Assembly (NCBI RefSeq): GCF_964340395.1
Contig: NC_135556.1
Span: 2,939,001 to 3,003,000 of the forward strand
Direction: 5' to 3'
Length of the DNA: 64,000 nt
Source: Glandiceps talaboti
Lineage: Eukaryota; Hemichordata; Enteropneusta; Spengelidae
Shown here piece after piece: positions 52,819 through 63,076 of the stretch. Every line of letters begins with the position of its first letter. Position 1 is the first letter of the stretch. A model generated the notes under the pieces. It had not been told where the DNA came from and ran no database searches. It saw only the letters and a program-made list of their open reading frames with translations. The translations under genes and the position numbers were made by a program.

Positions 52819-53566
52819 GTAAGGACAATTTCATTTCAAAACTACCATATATATCACAAACTGTGATAATCTAGGTAAGGACAATTTCATTTCAAAACTA
52901 CCATATGTATCACAAACTGTGATAATCTAGGTAAGGACAATTTCATTTCAAAACTACCATATATATCACAAACTGTGTAATAATCTAGGTAAGGACAATT
53001 TCATTTCATACTACCATATATATCACAAACTGTGATAATCTAGGTAAGGATAATTTCATTTCATACTACCATATATATCACAAACTGTGTAATAATCTAG
53101 GTATGAGGACAATTTCATTTCATACTACCATATATATCACAAACTTGGTGATAATCTAGGTAAGGACAATTTCATTTCATACTACCATATATATCACAAA
53201 CTGTGTGATAATCTAGGTAAGGATAATTTCATTTCATACTACCATATATATCACAAACTGTGATAATCTAGGTAAGGACAATTTCATTTCAAACTACCAT
53301 ATATATCACAAACTGTGTGATAATCTAGGTAAGGACAATTTCATTTCATACTACCATATATATCACAAACTGTGATAATCTAGGTAAGGACAATTTCATT
53401 TCAAAACTACCATATATATCACAAACTGTGATAATCTAGGTAAGGACAATTTCATTTCATACTACCATATATATCACAAACTGTGTAATAATCTAGGTAT
53501 GAGGACAATTTCATTTCATACTACCATATATATCACAAACTGTGTGATAATCTAGGTAAGGACAAT
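52809..53566 (+). repeat. About 56-bp minisatellite starting inside exon 7
   Basis: About 13 copies of a unit GATAATCTAGGTAAGGACAA then TTTCATTTCA, CTACCATATATATCACAAAC and TGTG. The first copy begins 10 nt before the exon end, so every unit reproduces the exon end and its GTAAGG donor. Two copies have AGGTATGAGG instead. Confidence 0.95.
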
Positions 53567-53869
53567 GTAATGTACTTTTCATAATACTTGTTCTCGGTCC
53601 AGTTGGATTAGATACTGTTTGAAATGAACAAATTTACAATTTTGTGAAGTCAGAGAAGATAGTTACTGTTTTGGGTGTGAATGAATTTTGTATCAGCTAT
53701 AACCTCTGCATCAGTTGGGGATACAATCAATTTTGGTACAATTTGCTCCATGTAGTATGAGTGATACCCATATCTTGTCACATCTGTGACACTTCATTAT
53801 TGCCTAAATGAAAAAATAATCAAAAACCTAGTTTGGTCATGTCGACAACAGTATGATGTTGCAGGTTTA

Positions 53870-53965
53870 GGGGTGTTACTGGATAATGATAGTTTGTAAC
53901 CATTAGGGTAGGGGTGTTACTGGATAATGATAGTTTGTAACCATTAGGGTAGGGGTGTTAAACAT
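53870..53965. repeat. Two-copy direct repeat
   Basis: A segment containing GGGTGTTACTGGATAATGAT and AGTTTGTAACCATTAGGGTA occurs twice in tandem. Confidence 0.9.
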
Positions 53966-54077
53966 CTACAACTTTGAATGTCTTTTGACTTCAAGGGGTG
54001 AGATGACAAGTAGATAGCCCTGGTATACTATATCATCTTAGTGTTTCATCTCCATATCTTTTTTTTCTCTCTCACAG

Positions 54078-54130
54078 ATGATATGCAAGTTTGGGCTAGT
54101 ACAATTATGGAGGCCATAATACACTATAAA
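54078..54130 (+). CDS. ARAP: ARAP exon 8: C-terminal helix of PH1
   Basis: Completes a split Asp, then encodes DMQVWASTIMEAIIHYK. The invariant PH-helix tryptophan is present (QVWAS). Acceptor TCTCTCACAG, donor AAA/GTAAGT, ends phase 0. Confidence 0.93.
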
Positions 54131-54414
54131 GTAAGTTAATCTGTATTTTAATAGGAGTTGCTTGAAACTGTAACAGATGTTATGCAGCATATGTTTATGA
54201 AATAATGTAGATCTATTTTTAAAAAAATCTTGAAGTTTTCATTCCAATCAGGTAAAAGTACAATTTGTCATACACATACCTTTAATATCATTTGATCTCA
54301 TACTAGACAGTCAAAATAGAAGGTCAAAGTTCACTTGTAAAGAGTAATGTATGTATAGCACATAGAGTGGAAGTCATGGTGTCAATCAAGAAATCAAGTG
54401 CTAAAATATTATTA

Positions 54415-55222
54415 GCTCGCGCAGCGGCAGCGAAGCTGCCGCGTAGCGGCTCAATGACTAGTACGCATGCCCGTCGTATATACTATGCGAAAAAAATTGG
54501 TGGTTCTCCCAAGGATGCATTGTGGCGCGCAGTGACTACGCATGCGCCTTCCATATACTACGTGCATTCTCCATGCGCTACTGCGGCATATCATCGTATA
54601 ACATAGGCGACATAACATCACCATGCATTGCAATATTGTAACAGTAGGCCTGTTGGCACGATTATCGTAACATTGTAACGAGTATCGAGGCATCACTGTA
54701 CCTCAAGGAGAAATTGTTACATTAGTTGGAAGTAATTGATGCACGGCGGTACGCGATACGGACCACTGATGACATAGCGCAGTTTAATTTCCGGGTTGTG
54801 GAAGTGTGGTTTTGACATTTATATTGTTGATAATTGATTTTTTTACATGTTCTAAAAAGAATAACTACTTTCCTATGTTTGTTGGTACAGTAACATTCCA
54901 AATCATCGAGTTAAATTGAGAAATCGTGATGTTCGGCAACATGTCAACAAAACATTTGTCCAAAGACCAACGTACGTTGGTGGAGGGTCTATGATAAGTT
55001 GCTGATTGAAAATGAACAATATTAATCTAATGGCTATGATGGTTTTTGAAACCAACAACTGCATAGAGTGTTGACTTTCTTTACTTCTCGTCCATGTCAG
55101 AGAATTAAATGTCATTCAGTAAAATAATTTTTGATGGTCAATATCCCAGGAAAATGACCCAAATCAAGTGTATCAACCCTGGCCCAGGCAGCCGGTCACA
55201 AATGAATCTACCCTGCGCGAGC
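54415..55222. mobile_element. Harbinger-like non-autonomous DNA transposon (808 bp)
   Basis: The ends are GCTCGCGCAG (left) and its complement CTGCGCGAGC (right), flanked on both sides by TTA (54412-54414 and 55223-55225). A 3-bp TWA target duplication with short GC-rich inverted ends is characteristic of PIF/Harbinger. The body has a GC-rich palindromic start (CGGCAGCGAAGCTGCCG) and no transposase frame. It lies within ARAP intron 8. Confidence 0.72.
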
Positions 55223-55297
55223 TTATGGGCTTTACCTAGTTATGATATTAAAGGTAATGAGAACTTGATGTAAATGATATTGTCTTTCTCTTGTTAG

Positions 55298-55351
55298 GCT
55301 CCAGAGGGCGGTTTTCCTGATGGTGGAGACATGTTTAAGCCAGATAAACAG
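55298..55351 (+). CDS. ARAP: ARAP exon 9: PH1-PH2 linker
   Basis: Encodes APEGGFPDGGDMFKPDKQ, 54 bp, phase 0 at both ends. Acceptor TTTCTCTTGTTAG, donor CAG/GTAAGG. Confidence 0.87.
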
Positions 55352-55791
55352 GTAAGGAGCATGTGGATTTCTTTTCATTTCTTTTATGAAGTCAGTGTTT
55401 GATTTATTCCTACTAATATAGTGTGATATCCAAGTTGAATTTATAAATTTGATGAGAAATAGCATTCTTCAGATCTTGGCAATTTGTCTATAAATGGCAG
55501 TTTTCATGAAAACAACATTCCTCGACCCATTTAAAATCTTGGCCATTTGTCTATGAATGACAGTTTTCATGAAAACAACATTCATTGTTACACTATCAGT
55601 ACAGCAAGTAGGCAGAATCTGAGTTCTTTTGGTATTGTCCCCTACCAGTATAATGGTACAAGGTATTGAAACCTAATAACTTGTTGTATTAGATTGGATA
55701 CGTGTGGTAGCAGTGTTCCAAAACCTTAGCTGTTAAGTCATTGGAAGATTATTCATTAAATGTTTTGTTTCTTTCCTTTGTTTCTTGTCAG

Positions 55792-55820
55792 GGCTATGTT
55801 AAGATGGAGGGAGCGAAAAG
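55792..55820 (+). CDS. ARAP: ARAP exon 10: start of PH2 (29-bp microexon)
   Basis: Encodes GYVKMEGAK plus two bases of the next Arg (phase 2). GYVKMEG matches the GYL-type first strand of ARAP PH2. Acceptor TTTCTTGTCAG, donor AAAG/GTACAG. Confidence 0.83.
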
Positions 55821-55869
55821 GTACAGATGAATATATGAAGACTTAAATGCTGTTTGTGTTTGTTTACAA

Positions 55870-55988
55870 GATAGGATACACTATACTAAACACAGATATA
55901 TACAAATAGTGTGTGACAGAATCAAAGATAGGATACACTATACTACACACAGATATATACAAATAGTGTGTGACAGAATCAAAGATAC
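55870..55988. repeat. Two-copy direct repeat, about 58 bp
   Basis: GATAGGATACACTATACTA, CACAGATATATACAAATAGT and GTGTGACAGAATCAA occur twice in tandem, 50 nt past exon 10. Confidence 0.9.
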
Positions 55989-56119
55989 TATGAACTTGAA
56001 AAAAAGTAGTAGAGATTGAGAGAATACCACATTTGATTTGGGAGAAAGAAAGGAAGTAGTGTTCTCATGTTTTATAGAGAGTTTAGACCTATTTGTATCC
56101 TACTTATACCCTAGCTTGT

Positions 56120-56178
56120 CCAGCCATCCGTCTATCCATCTATCGTCTGTCTCAGTCTGTCTGTCTCTGTCTCTATCA

Positions 56179-56212
<34 letters not shown>

Positions 56213-56325
56213 GTCAGTCTGTCTGTGTCTATCCGTCAGTCTGTCTGACTGTCTCTGTCTGTCAATTAGTCTGTCTCTCTGCCTCTCTTTGTCCATCTCT
56301 GTCTTTGTCCATCTCTGTCTGTCTC
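56120..56325. repeat. CTGT-rich simple repeat
   Basis: Imperfect (CTGT)n and (TCTG)n tract in ARAP intron 10. The open frame across it is low complexity. Confidence 0.85.
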
Positions 56326-56432
56326 TTGGTCACCCTGTTAATCTGGTTTGTAATTTGTCTGTATCATTTTATCCCATTATTATCATATGAATCCTGTAAA
56401 TGATACTGTGTCTTCTTTTCTTCACTTGTCAG

Positions 56433-56481
56433 ATACTTTGCCATCAAAGGATCTGTATTGTGTTATTACAGCAGTCTTGAT
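56433..56481 (+). CDS. ARAP: ARAP exon 11: PH2 strands 2-3
   Basis: Encodes (R)YFAIKGSVLCYYSSLD and ends in phase 0. GSVLCYYSS matches the ARAP PH2 GxLWLYKS strand. Acceptor TTCACTTGTCAG, donor GAT/GTGAGT. Confidence 0.9.
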
Positions 56482-57019
56482 GTGAGTACATATCTTACTC
56501 TTTTTACCAGTTGTTATAACATTAGTCTTGTTTTTGTTCTCTTATTTAAGATCTGTGGCAATTTCCAAGAAACCTTGTCCATAAACCTTGTAACCTTAAT
56601 TTTCTTATCAGATAGAGACACTGAATTGAATAAACTTGGTGCAAGCCATTCAGCAATAATGTTATCAGATGATATTTTTGGTGATCATTCGTGTATTACT
56701 AGTCTAAGAAGATAAACCATGTTTTCACAGGATGTACATATGTTATTAGCTAAAACTGGTATATGGCATCAGTATAACTCAAATAAGTCAAGTCACTTCC
56801 CACTTAGTGTTATAGATATAGCATGGTATAACCACAACTTGAATATAGACTGTCAAATCACTTCATATGAGTAGCACTTGACAGGCACTATCAACAGCAA
56901 CAAATCCCATAAATTTCACGTAGAACTGTTTTGCAAACATAACTCTGCTAATATGTTTGCAATCTATCTGGTTGAATTGGAAAATACCACCAAACAAAAC
57001 TCATGTTAAGTATTATAGA

Positions 57020-57745
57020 AGTTAAATGTTATTATAAACATGTTGACTGACACTGAGGGTGATAGCGTACATTTGTTCACAAGGGACTAGCCAGTCACAC
57101 CAAAACAGTCTCATTTCCCCGAGGGCAAAGACTGAGGGGAAATGAGACTGTTTTGGCATGACTGACTAGTCCAGAGGAAACAAATGTACGCTATTGCCAG
57201 AATAATGTCAGTCAACATGTGTTTTATAACACACCAAACAAGAATCATACACCACAGCACACTAAAATAATTATGACAAACTTCTCCATATTCAATTATT
57301 GCGAGAGTTGTCCCAATAACGGCGCAATAGTTCTCCAAAATACCAACCGCTGTCTTGATTACTGCCTTTGTTTTTTATAGTCTTTCTCAGAGACGATGTT
57401 GGCCTGCTCTTCTGATATTTCGACAAATCAAGCAAAAAATTCACTGCTTTGGCTGCTGCTTGCAGTTGTAGTTGCAGATGAGCCAGACATGTTTACAATT
57501 TGTTATTCTTTGAAAATATCGTCTGTATTCGTGCGCATATATAACGTCATCATGAGGCACTAGTACATACATACATACATACATACATACATACATACAT
57601 ACATGAGGGACTAGGGACTAGTTCCATCGATTAGTGCCTGCTCTGTCATTTATCGTGGAATAGTGTTAGAATGATTCATAACATGTGATGTCGCATTGAC
57701 CAATCATGACCGAGAGTTGAGTATGCGGGGTGTTATAAAATGATA
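57020..57745. mobile_element. Foldback element with about 90-nt inverted arms
   Basis: Arms at about 57030-57120 and 57138-57230 are inverted copies (CATGTTGACTGACA with TGTCAGTCAACATG; AGCGTACATTTGTT with its complement; AACAGTCTCATTTCCCC with GGGGAAATGAGACTGTT), with a loop of about 17 nt. The GC-richer tail to about 57745 holds an (ACAT)n tract at 57567-57603 and a final GTGTTATAAAATGAT that echoes GTGTTTTATAACAC. Likely a decayed transposable element. Confidence 0.6.
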
Positions 57746-57805
57746 TAATGCATGGGACAGTAAAATTTCACACATTTGATCTGTTTGTTTGTATGTATCT
57801 AATAG

Positions 57806-57918
57806 GACTATATAACTGCAGCACCAATCAGTGAAATACAGATGAACATAGCTTCAGTCAGAGAAAAACACATTGTAAAGAACAAGTTTTCTCTTACAAC
57901 TCCATATCAAAATTGTTG
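57806..57918 (+). CDS. ARAP: ARAP exon 12: PH2 middle strands
   Basis: Encodes DYITAAPISEIQMNIASVRE, KHIVKNKFSLTTPYQN and a split Cys (phase 2). The pattern of a short I-rich strand, SVRE, then FSLTTP aligns with ARAP PH2 (SVRE...FDLLTP). Acceptor TATCTAATAG, donor TG/GTAAGT. Confidence 0.93.
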
Positions 57919-57982
57919 GTAAGTACAATCATTGTTGTACTATTAAACACATCAGATACATGTGTGCATGTGGGTGTGTGTT

Positions 57983-58204
57983 TGTGTATGTATGTATGTA
58001 TGTATGTATGTATGTATGTATGTATGTATGTATGTATGTATGTATGTATGTATGTATGTATGTATGAAAGTATGTATGCATGTGTGTGTATGTATGTATG
58101 TATGTATGTATGTATGTATGTATGTATGTATGTATGTATGTATGTATGTATGTGGTATGTATGTATGTATGTATGTATGTATGTATGTATGTATGTATGT
58201 ATGT
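57983..58204. repeat. (TATG)n microsatellite
   Basis: About 50 tetranucleotide units with three interruptions. Confidence 0.97.
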
Positions 58205-58340
58205 ACAGGGAACTCTACACAACTTACTTACCAGCTTTCCCTTGTAGTATTCCAGGGAACTCAACACAACTTACTTACCTACTTTCCCTTGTAGTATTCC
58301 AGGGAACTCAACACAACTTACTTACCAACTTTTCCCTTGT
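58205..58340. repeat. 47-bp direct repeat, 3 copies, with acceptor-like motif
   Basis: Unit contains GGGAACTCAACACAACTTAC and TTTCCCTTGTAGTATTCCA. TTTCCCTTGTAG looks like a 3' splice site but lies 30-125 nt before the real exon 13 acceptor. Confidence 0.9.
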
Positions 58341-58370
58341 AAGATATACTTGATGCTTCTTTTCTGACAG

Positions 58371-58455
58371 CTTAATTTTTGAGAATAATGATGAAACCAA
58401 GCAATGGGCTGATGTTATGGAAGAAGCCATTAAAGAAGGTCTTTCAGATAAGAAA
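58371..58455 (+). CDS. ARAP: ARAP exon 13: C-terminal helix of PH2
   Basis: Completes Cys, then encodes LIFENNDETKQWADVMEEAI and KEGLSDKK. The PH-helix tryptophan is in KQWADVM. Acceptor CTTTTCTGACAG, donor AAA/GTAAGT, ends phase 0. Confidence 0.93.
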
Positions 58456-58526
58456 GTAAGTATTCGTAGGTTAGTTGACACATTTATCAAAAAATCTTGG
58501 GATATATCTAAAACATATAATTTTAT

Positions 58527-58670
58527 TGTGTTGTGTTGTGTGGTGTGGTGTTGTGTTGTGTTGTGTTGTGTTGTGTTGTGTTGTGTTGTGTTAAATGTTG
58601 TGTTGTGTTGTGTTGTGTTGTGTTGTGTTGTGTTGTGTTGTGTTGTGTTGTGTTGTGTTGTGTTGTGTTG
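58527..58670. repeat. (TTGTG)n pentanucleotide microsatellite
   Basis: About 28 units with one interruption (TTAAATG). Frames across it on both strands are artefacts. Confidence 0.97.
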
Positions 58671-58784
58671 TATCCCAACAATGGAGAGTGTTACATTGAC
58701 AAATTTCAAAGTGGTGAGTGTTGTATTATAGTTGTACTAATTTATCATTATGTGATACCGGTAGTGGTTTCCATGACATTTGAG

Positions 58785-59480
58785 TATAATTATGTATATT
58801 AAGATATGATGTCATCAAATCATTACTATGTGTATTAAGATATGATGTCATCAAATCATTACTATGTGTATTAAGATATGATGTCATCAAATCATTACTA
58901 TGTGTATTAAGATATGATGTCATCAAATCATTACTATGTATATTAAGATATGATGTCATCAAATCATTACTATCTGTATTAAGGTATGATGTCATCAAAT
59001 CATTACTATGTGTATTAAGATATGATGTCATCAAATCATTACTATGTATATTAAGATATGATGTCATCAAATCATTACTATGTGTATTAAGATATGATGT
59101 CATCAAATCATTACTATGTGTATTAAGATATAATGTCATCAAATCATTACTATGTGTATTAAGATATGATGTCATCAAATCATTACTATGTGTATTAAGA
59201 TATGATGTCATCAAATCATTACTATGTGTATTAAGATATGTCATCAAATCATTACTATGTGTATTAAGATATGATGTCATCAAATCATTACTATGTGTAT
59301 TAAGATATGATGTCATCAAATCATTACTATGTGTATTAAGATATGATGTCATCAAATCATTACTATGTTTATTAAGATATGATGTCATCAAATCATTACT
59401 ATGTGTATTAAGATATGATGTCATCAAATCATTACTATGTATATTAACATATGATGTCATCAATTCATTACTATGTATTA
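58785..59480. repeat. 36-bp minisatellite, about 19 copies
   Basis: Unit ATGATGTCATCAAATCATTA then CTATGTGTATTAAGAT, with one unit missing ATG. The period is divisible by three, hence a 276-codon minus frame. It is in an ARAP intron and non-coding. Confidence 0.96.
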
Positions 59481-59669
59481 TACATAAATACCTGTATGTA
59501 GCTGCCAATAGCATGAATAGTAAGTGATGGTTAGAAGTAATACTATGCTTTACCAAGGAGCATACGAGAGGCCCCTTTTAAGAAGTAGCAACTCAATCCC
59601 CCAAACAAGCAAATGTTTAAACTTAGAATGTGCGCCTTTTAAATGACTAGAATTTGTTATCTTTCGTAG

Positions 59670-59730
59670 GCATTACTGTTTGTCCAACAAGAAGAAAGCA
59701 ATAGATATTGTGCTGATTGTGGAGCTGAAG
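59670..59730 (+). CDS. ARAP: ARAP exon 14: start of ArfGAP zinc finger
   Basis: Encodes ALLFVQQEESNRYCADCGAE and a split Gly (phase 1). CADC supplies the first two zinc-binding cysteines of the CX2CX16CX2C ArfGAP finger. Acceptor TATCTTTCGTAG, donor GAAG/GTATGT. Confidence 0.95.
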
Positions 59731-59844
59731 GTATGTATTTCTAACAGGATTTATGTAATTTGTTCTCACAAATAAAACTCTTAAACTGTTGATGGTACTA
59801 TGTTCAAAAAAATTTCTTGACAACCCCTTCTCAGTTAAAGTCAT

Positions 59845-61206
59845 TAATGGGTCACCATACAATTAATGGGTCACCATACAATTAATGGGTCACCATACAA
59901 TCAATGGGTCACCATACAATTAATGGGTCACCATACAATTAATGGGTCACCATACAATCAATGGGTCACCATACAATCAATGGGTCACCATACAATTAAT
60001 GGGTCACCATACAATCAATGGGTCACCATACAATTAATGGGTCACCATACAATTAATGGGCCACCATACAATCAATGGGTCACCATACAATTAATGGGTC
60101 ACCATACAATCAATATGTCACCATACAATCAATGGGTCACCATACAATTAATGGGTCACCATACAATCAATATGTCACCATACAATCAATGGGTCACCAT
60201 ACAATCAATGGGTCACCATACAATCAATGGGTCACCATACAATCAATGGGTCACCATACAATTAATGGATCACCATACAATTAATGGGTCACCATACAAT
60301 CAATTGGCCACCATACAATCAATGGGTCACCATATAATTAATGGGTCACCATACAATCAATGGGTCACCATACAATTAATGGGTCACCATACAATCAATG
60401 GGTCACCATACAATCAATGGGTCACCATACAATTAATGGGTCACCATACAATCAATGGGTCACCATAATGGGTCACCATACAATTAATGGGTCACCATAC
60501 AATCAATGGGTCACCATACAATCAATGGGTCACCATACAATCAATGGGTCACCATACAATTAATGGGTCACCATACAATCAATGGGTCACCATACAATCA
60601 ATGGGTCACCATACAATTAATGGGTCACCATACAATCAATGGGTCACCATACAATCAATGGGTCACCATAATGGGTCACCATACAATCAATGGGTCACCA
60701 TACAATCAATGGGTCACCATACAATTAATGGGTCACCATACAATTAATGGGTCACCATAATGGGTCACCATACAATTAATGGTTCACCATACAATCAATG
60801 GGTCACCATACAATTAATGGGTCACCATACAATTAATGGGTCACCATACAATCAATGGGTCACCATAATGGGTCACCATACAATTAATGGGTCACCATAC
60901 AATCAATGGGTCACCATACAATTAATGGGTCACCATACAATCAATGGGTCACCATACAATCAATGGGTCACCATACAATCAATGGGTCACCATACAATTA
61001 ATGGGTCACCATACAATTAATGGGCCACCATACAATTAATGGGTCACCATACAATCAATGGGTCACCATACAATTAATGGGCCACCATACAATCAATGGG
61101 TCACCATACAATTAATGGGCCACCATACAATCAATGGGTCACCATACAATCAATGGGTCACCATACAATCAATGGGTCACCATACAATCAATGGGTCACC
61201 ATACAA
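59845..61206. repeat. 19-bp minisatellite, about 70 copies
   Basis: Unit AATGGGTCACCATACAATT (or ATC). A 13-bp truncated unit recurs four times near 60465, 60668, 60757 and 60867, marking larger duplicated blocks. Open frames up to 200 codons result from a 19-codon reading cycle without stops; not coding. Confidence 0.97.
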
Positions 61207-61339
61207 TTTTGAGTACAGCTGAACTGACGTTTAGTAATGCTGTAGACATGGTAAAACATCTATCTTTCTGTCTGTCTGTCTGTCTGTGTAATAGTAATAA
61301 TAAAATATTGTATCCTTATCCAAATCTGGACATCTGACA

Positions 61340-61450
61340 ATTCTGGACATCAGATGTATGTGTCTGTGTCTGTGTCTGTGTCTGTGTCTGTGTGTCTGTG
61401 TCTGTGTCTGTGTCTGTTTGTGTGTCTGTGTGTCTGTGTCTACATGCGTG

Positions 61451-61485
<35 letters not shown>

Positions 61486-61486
61486 A
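61340..61486. repeat. (GTGTCT)n and (GT)n microsatellite
   Basis: Imperfect hexamer tract followed by pure GT. Confidence 0.95.
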
Positions 61487-61489
61487 ACT

Positions 61490-62440
61490 TAAACTCAAAA
61501 ACCGCCAGACCGATTACCTTGGTATTTGGTGAGGACATTACTTTTGGTGTCTACATGTAGTTGGGAAATTGTTCAAAGCAAAATGATTGCATCTCAGGTG
61601 TGTGATTTGGATAAAAAAAAATGTGCATTTTGTTATAAAAAAACATACACTCAAAAACTACTGGTTTGAAGTTTGATGGGAACATTCTTGTATACAGATT
61701 AAGAATTGTTCTTGAAATTATGGTCCCATCAGTGATATGCAAATTGGGTCTTAAAATGTAGTTTTTGGTCAAAAATCTTTAATTCCAAAATTATTGAGCA
61801 GATTGGGCTGAATTTAATGAAGATGCATCTGGGGATGTATAGAATTAGGTCTAAAATTTTGGTCAAAAACTCATATCTCCAAAACTACATGGTGAATGGG
61901 ATTGAAATTTGATGGAGATTTGGTTATTTTGCAGATATTTGACACACCTGGCAAGTATGGCTGCCTTTCAGTCAAATTTGCATATATCAAAAAACAAATT
62001 GATCTGCATATGTCCCACATGATATGTCACCTTTGTGTCAGGTTTGAATGAAATGAGGTATTGCATGTCTGAGAAATGATGTATTATGGACATACAGACA
62101 GACAGATGGACAGAGCCCATTGTAATAATATCCACTTTGGGTGGCTTAAAATAGGGATTAATAGGCAAATGAATAAACATACAAAGACTGAATGCACAAA
62201 TGCCTAGTAACAAGACCACACCCATAGCAACACTGAAATGGTGATATATATTACAAAAATAACAACATAGATAGTTAGGCAAGTGAATAAACGGCCAAAA
62301 ACTTGACATGCTAAATTTAAAAACAAATCAATAACACATAAACTATACTGTTGTGCTACAACGCCATTGGTGCTATTTTTTATCGGAAAAATGTAGCCAT
62401 CTTCTCCTTCAAGATGGCCACCAAACATTGTGTTAAGTCT
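61490..62440 (+). repeat. Dispersed repeat family, copy 3
   Basis: Shows CTCAAAAACCGCCAGACCGA, CTCAAAAACTACTGGTTTGA and ATTCCAAAATTATTGAGCAG as three diverged starts of an internal unit. GGTCCCATCAGTGATATGCA, a CAGACAGACAGA tract, CATAGCAACA and ACGCCATTGGTGCTAT follow. Block order matches copy 2 at 26030. Confidence 0.8.
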
Positions 62441-62494
62441 ATGAGAAAGTGATAGATTGTTGTGCCCTTAAAAAGAGAGGGTTGAGAGAACAAT

Positions 62495-62645
62495 GATCAT
62501 TTTGTAAATATACACATGACAATACACATCATTTGAAGGGGGAACACCCCTCCAGGAAAATATACCTTTTTCACAGTGATTATTTTGTAAATATACACAT
62601 GACAATACATATCATTTAAAGGGGGAACACCCCTCCAGTAAATAT
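62495..62645. repeat. Two-copy direct repeat
   Basis: ATTTTGTAAATATACACATG and AAGGGGGAACACCCCTCCAG each occur twice, about 77 bp apart. Confidence 0.9.
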
Positions 62646-63022
62646 AAGTATTTCCACAAACTTTGAGTTTTGGAAAGTCGATTCATGATTTTACATGACG
62701 TAATTTCTGTGCAATTATCAAGAAACACCAAATTGAATTTTTTTCAGGGGAACACCATTGCTCATGTGACTTAGCGTACATGAATATTTATTTAACGTGC
62801 ACTGAATATTCATGATTCCTAAGAACTTATTTCTTTCAGATAAATAGTAATGAATAGTCAGTGTGCATCAAATACATATTGATATCTACTAAGACCCATG
62901 ACTGTATGAAAATACCTCAAGTTTATTTCCTAGAGTAGTATTTGTTCCCTTTAATGAAGCAGTGTTCTTCCAATAGCTTGACATGCCCTCTGTAGTTTAA
63001 TAATGCTGTTACTTTGTTTCAG

Positions 63023-63076
63023 GTCCTGATTGGGCATCTATCAACCTCTTTGTTGTCATATGTAAATTATGCGCAG
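63023..63076 (+). CDS. ARAP: ARAP exon 15: ArfGAP zinc finger, second half (gene continues)
   Basis: Encodes (G)PDWASINLFVVICKLCA and ends in phase 1. With exon 14 it completes CX2CX16CX2C, and PDWASINL is a near-invariant ARAP ArfGAP block. The next exon should open with the HR/arginine-finger region, but it and the Ank, RhoGAP and RA parts lie beyond the window. Acceptor TTTGTTTCAG, donor GCAG/GTAGGA. The last 20 exon bases are repeated downstream. Confidence 0.95.

Noticed and set aside
54367-54606. 79-codon frame in the GC-rich part of the Harbinger-like element
   Set aside because: No transposase or MADF/Myb motifs; it straddles the left element boundary.
58726-59556. 276-codon minus-strand frame
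   Set aside because: A 36-bp minisatellite in an ARAP intron.
59866-61020. Repeated MGHHTINGSPYNQ-type frames
   Set aside because: Translation of a 19-bp minisatellite; the same peptide appears in all three frames.
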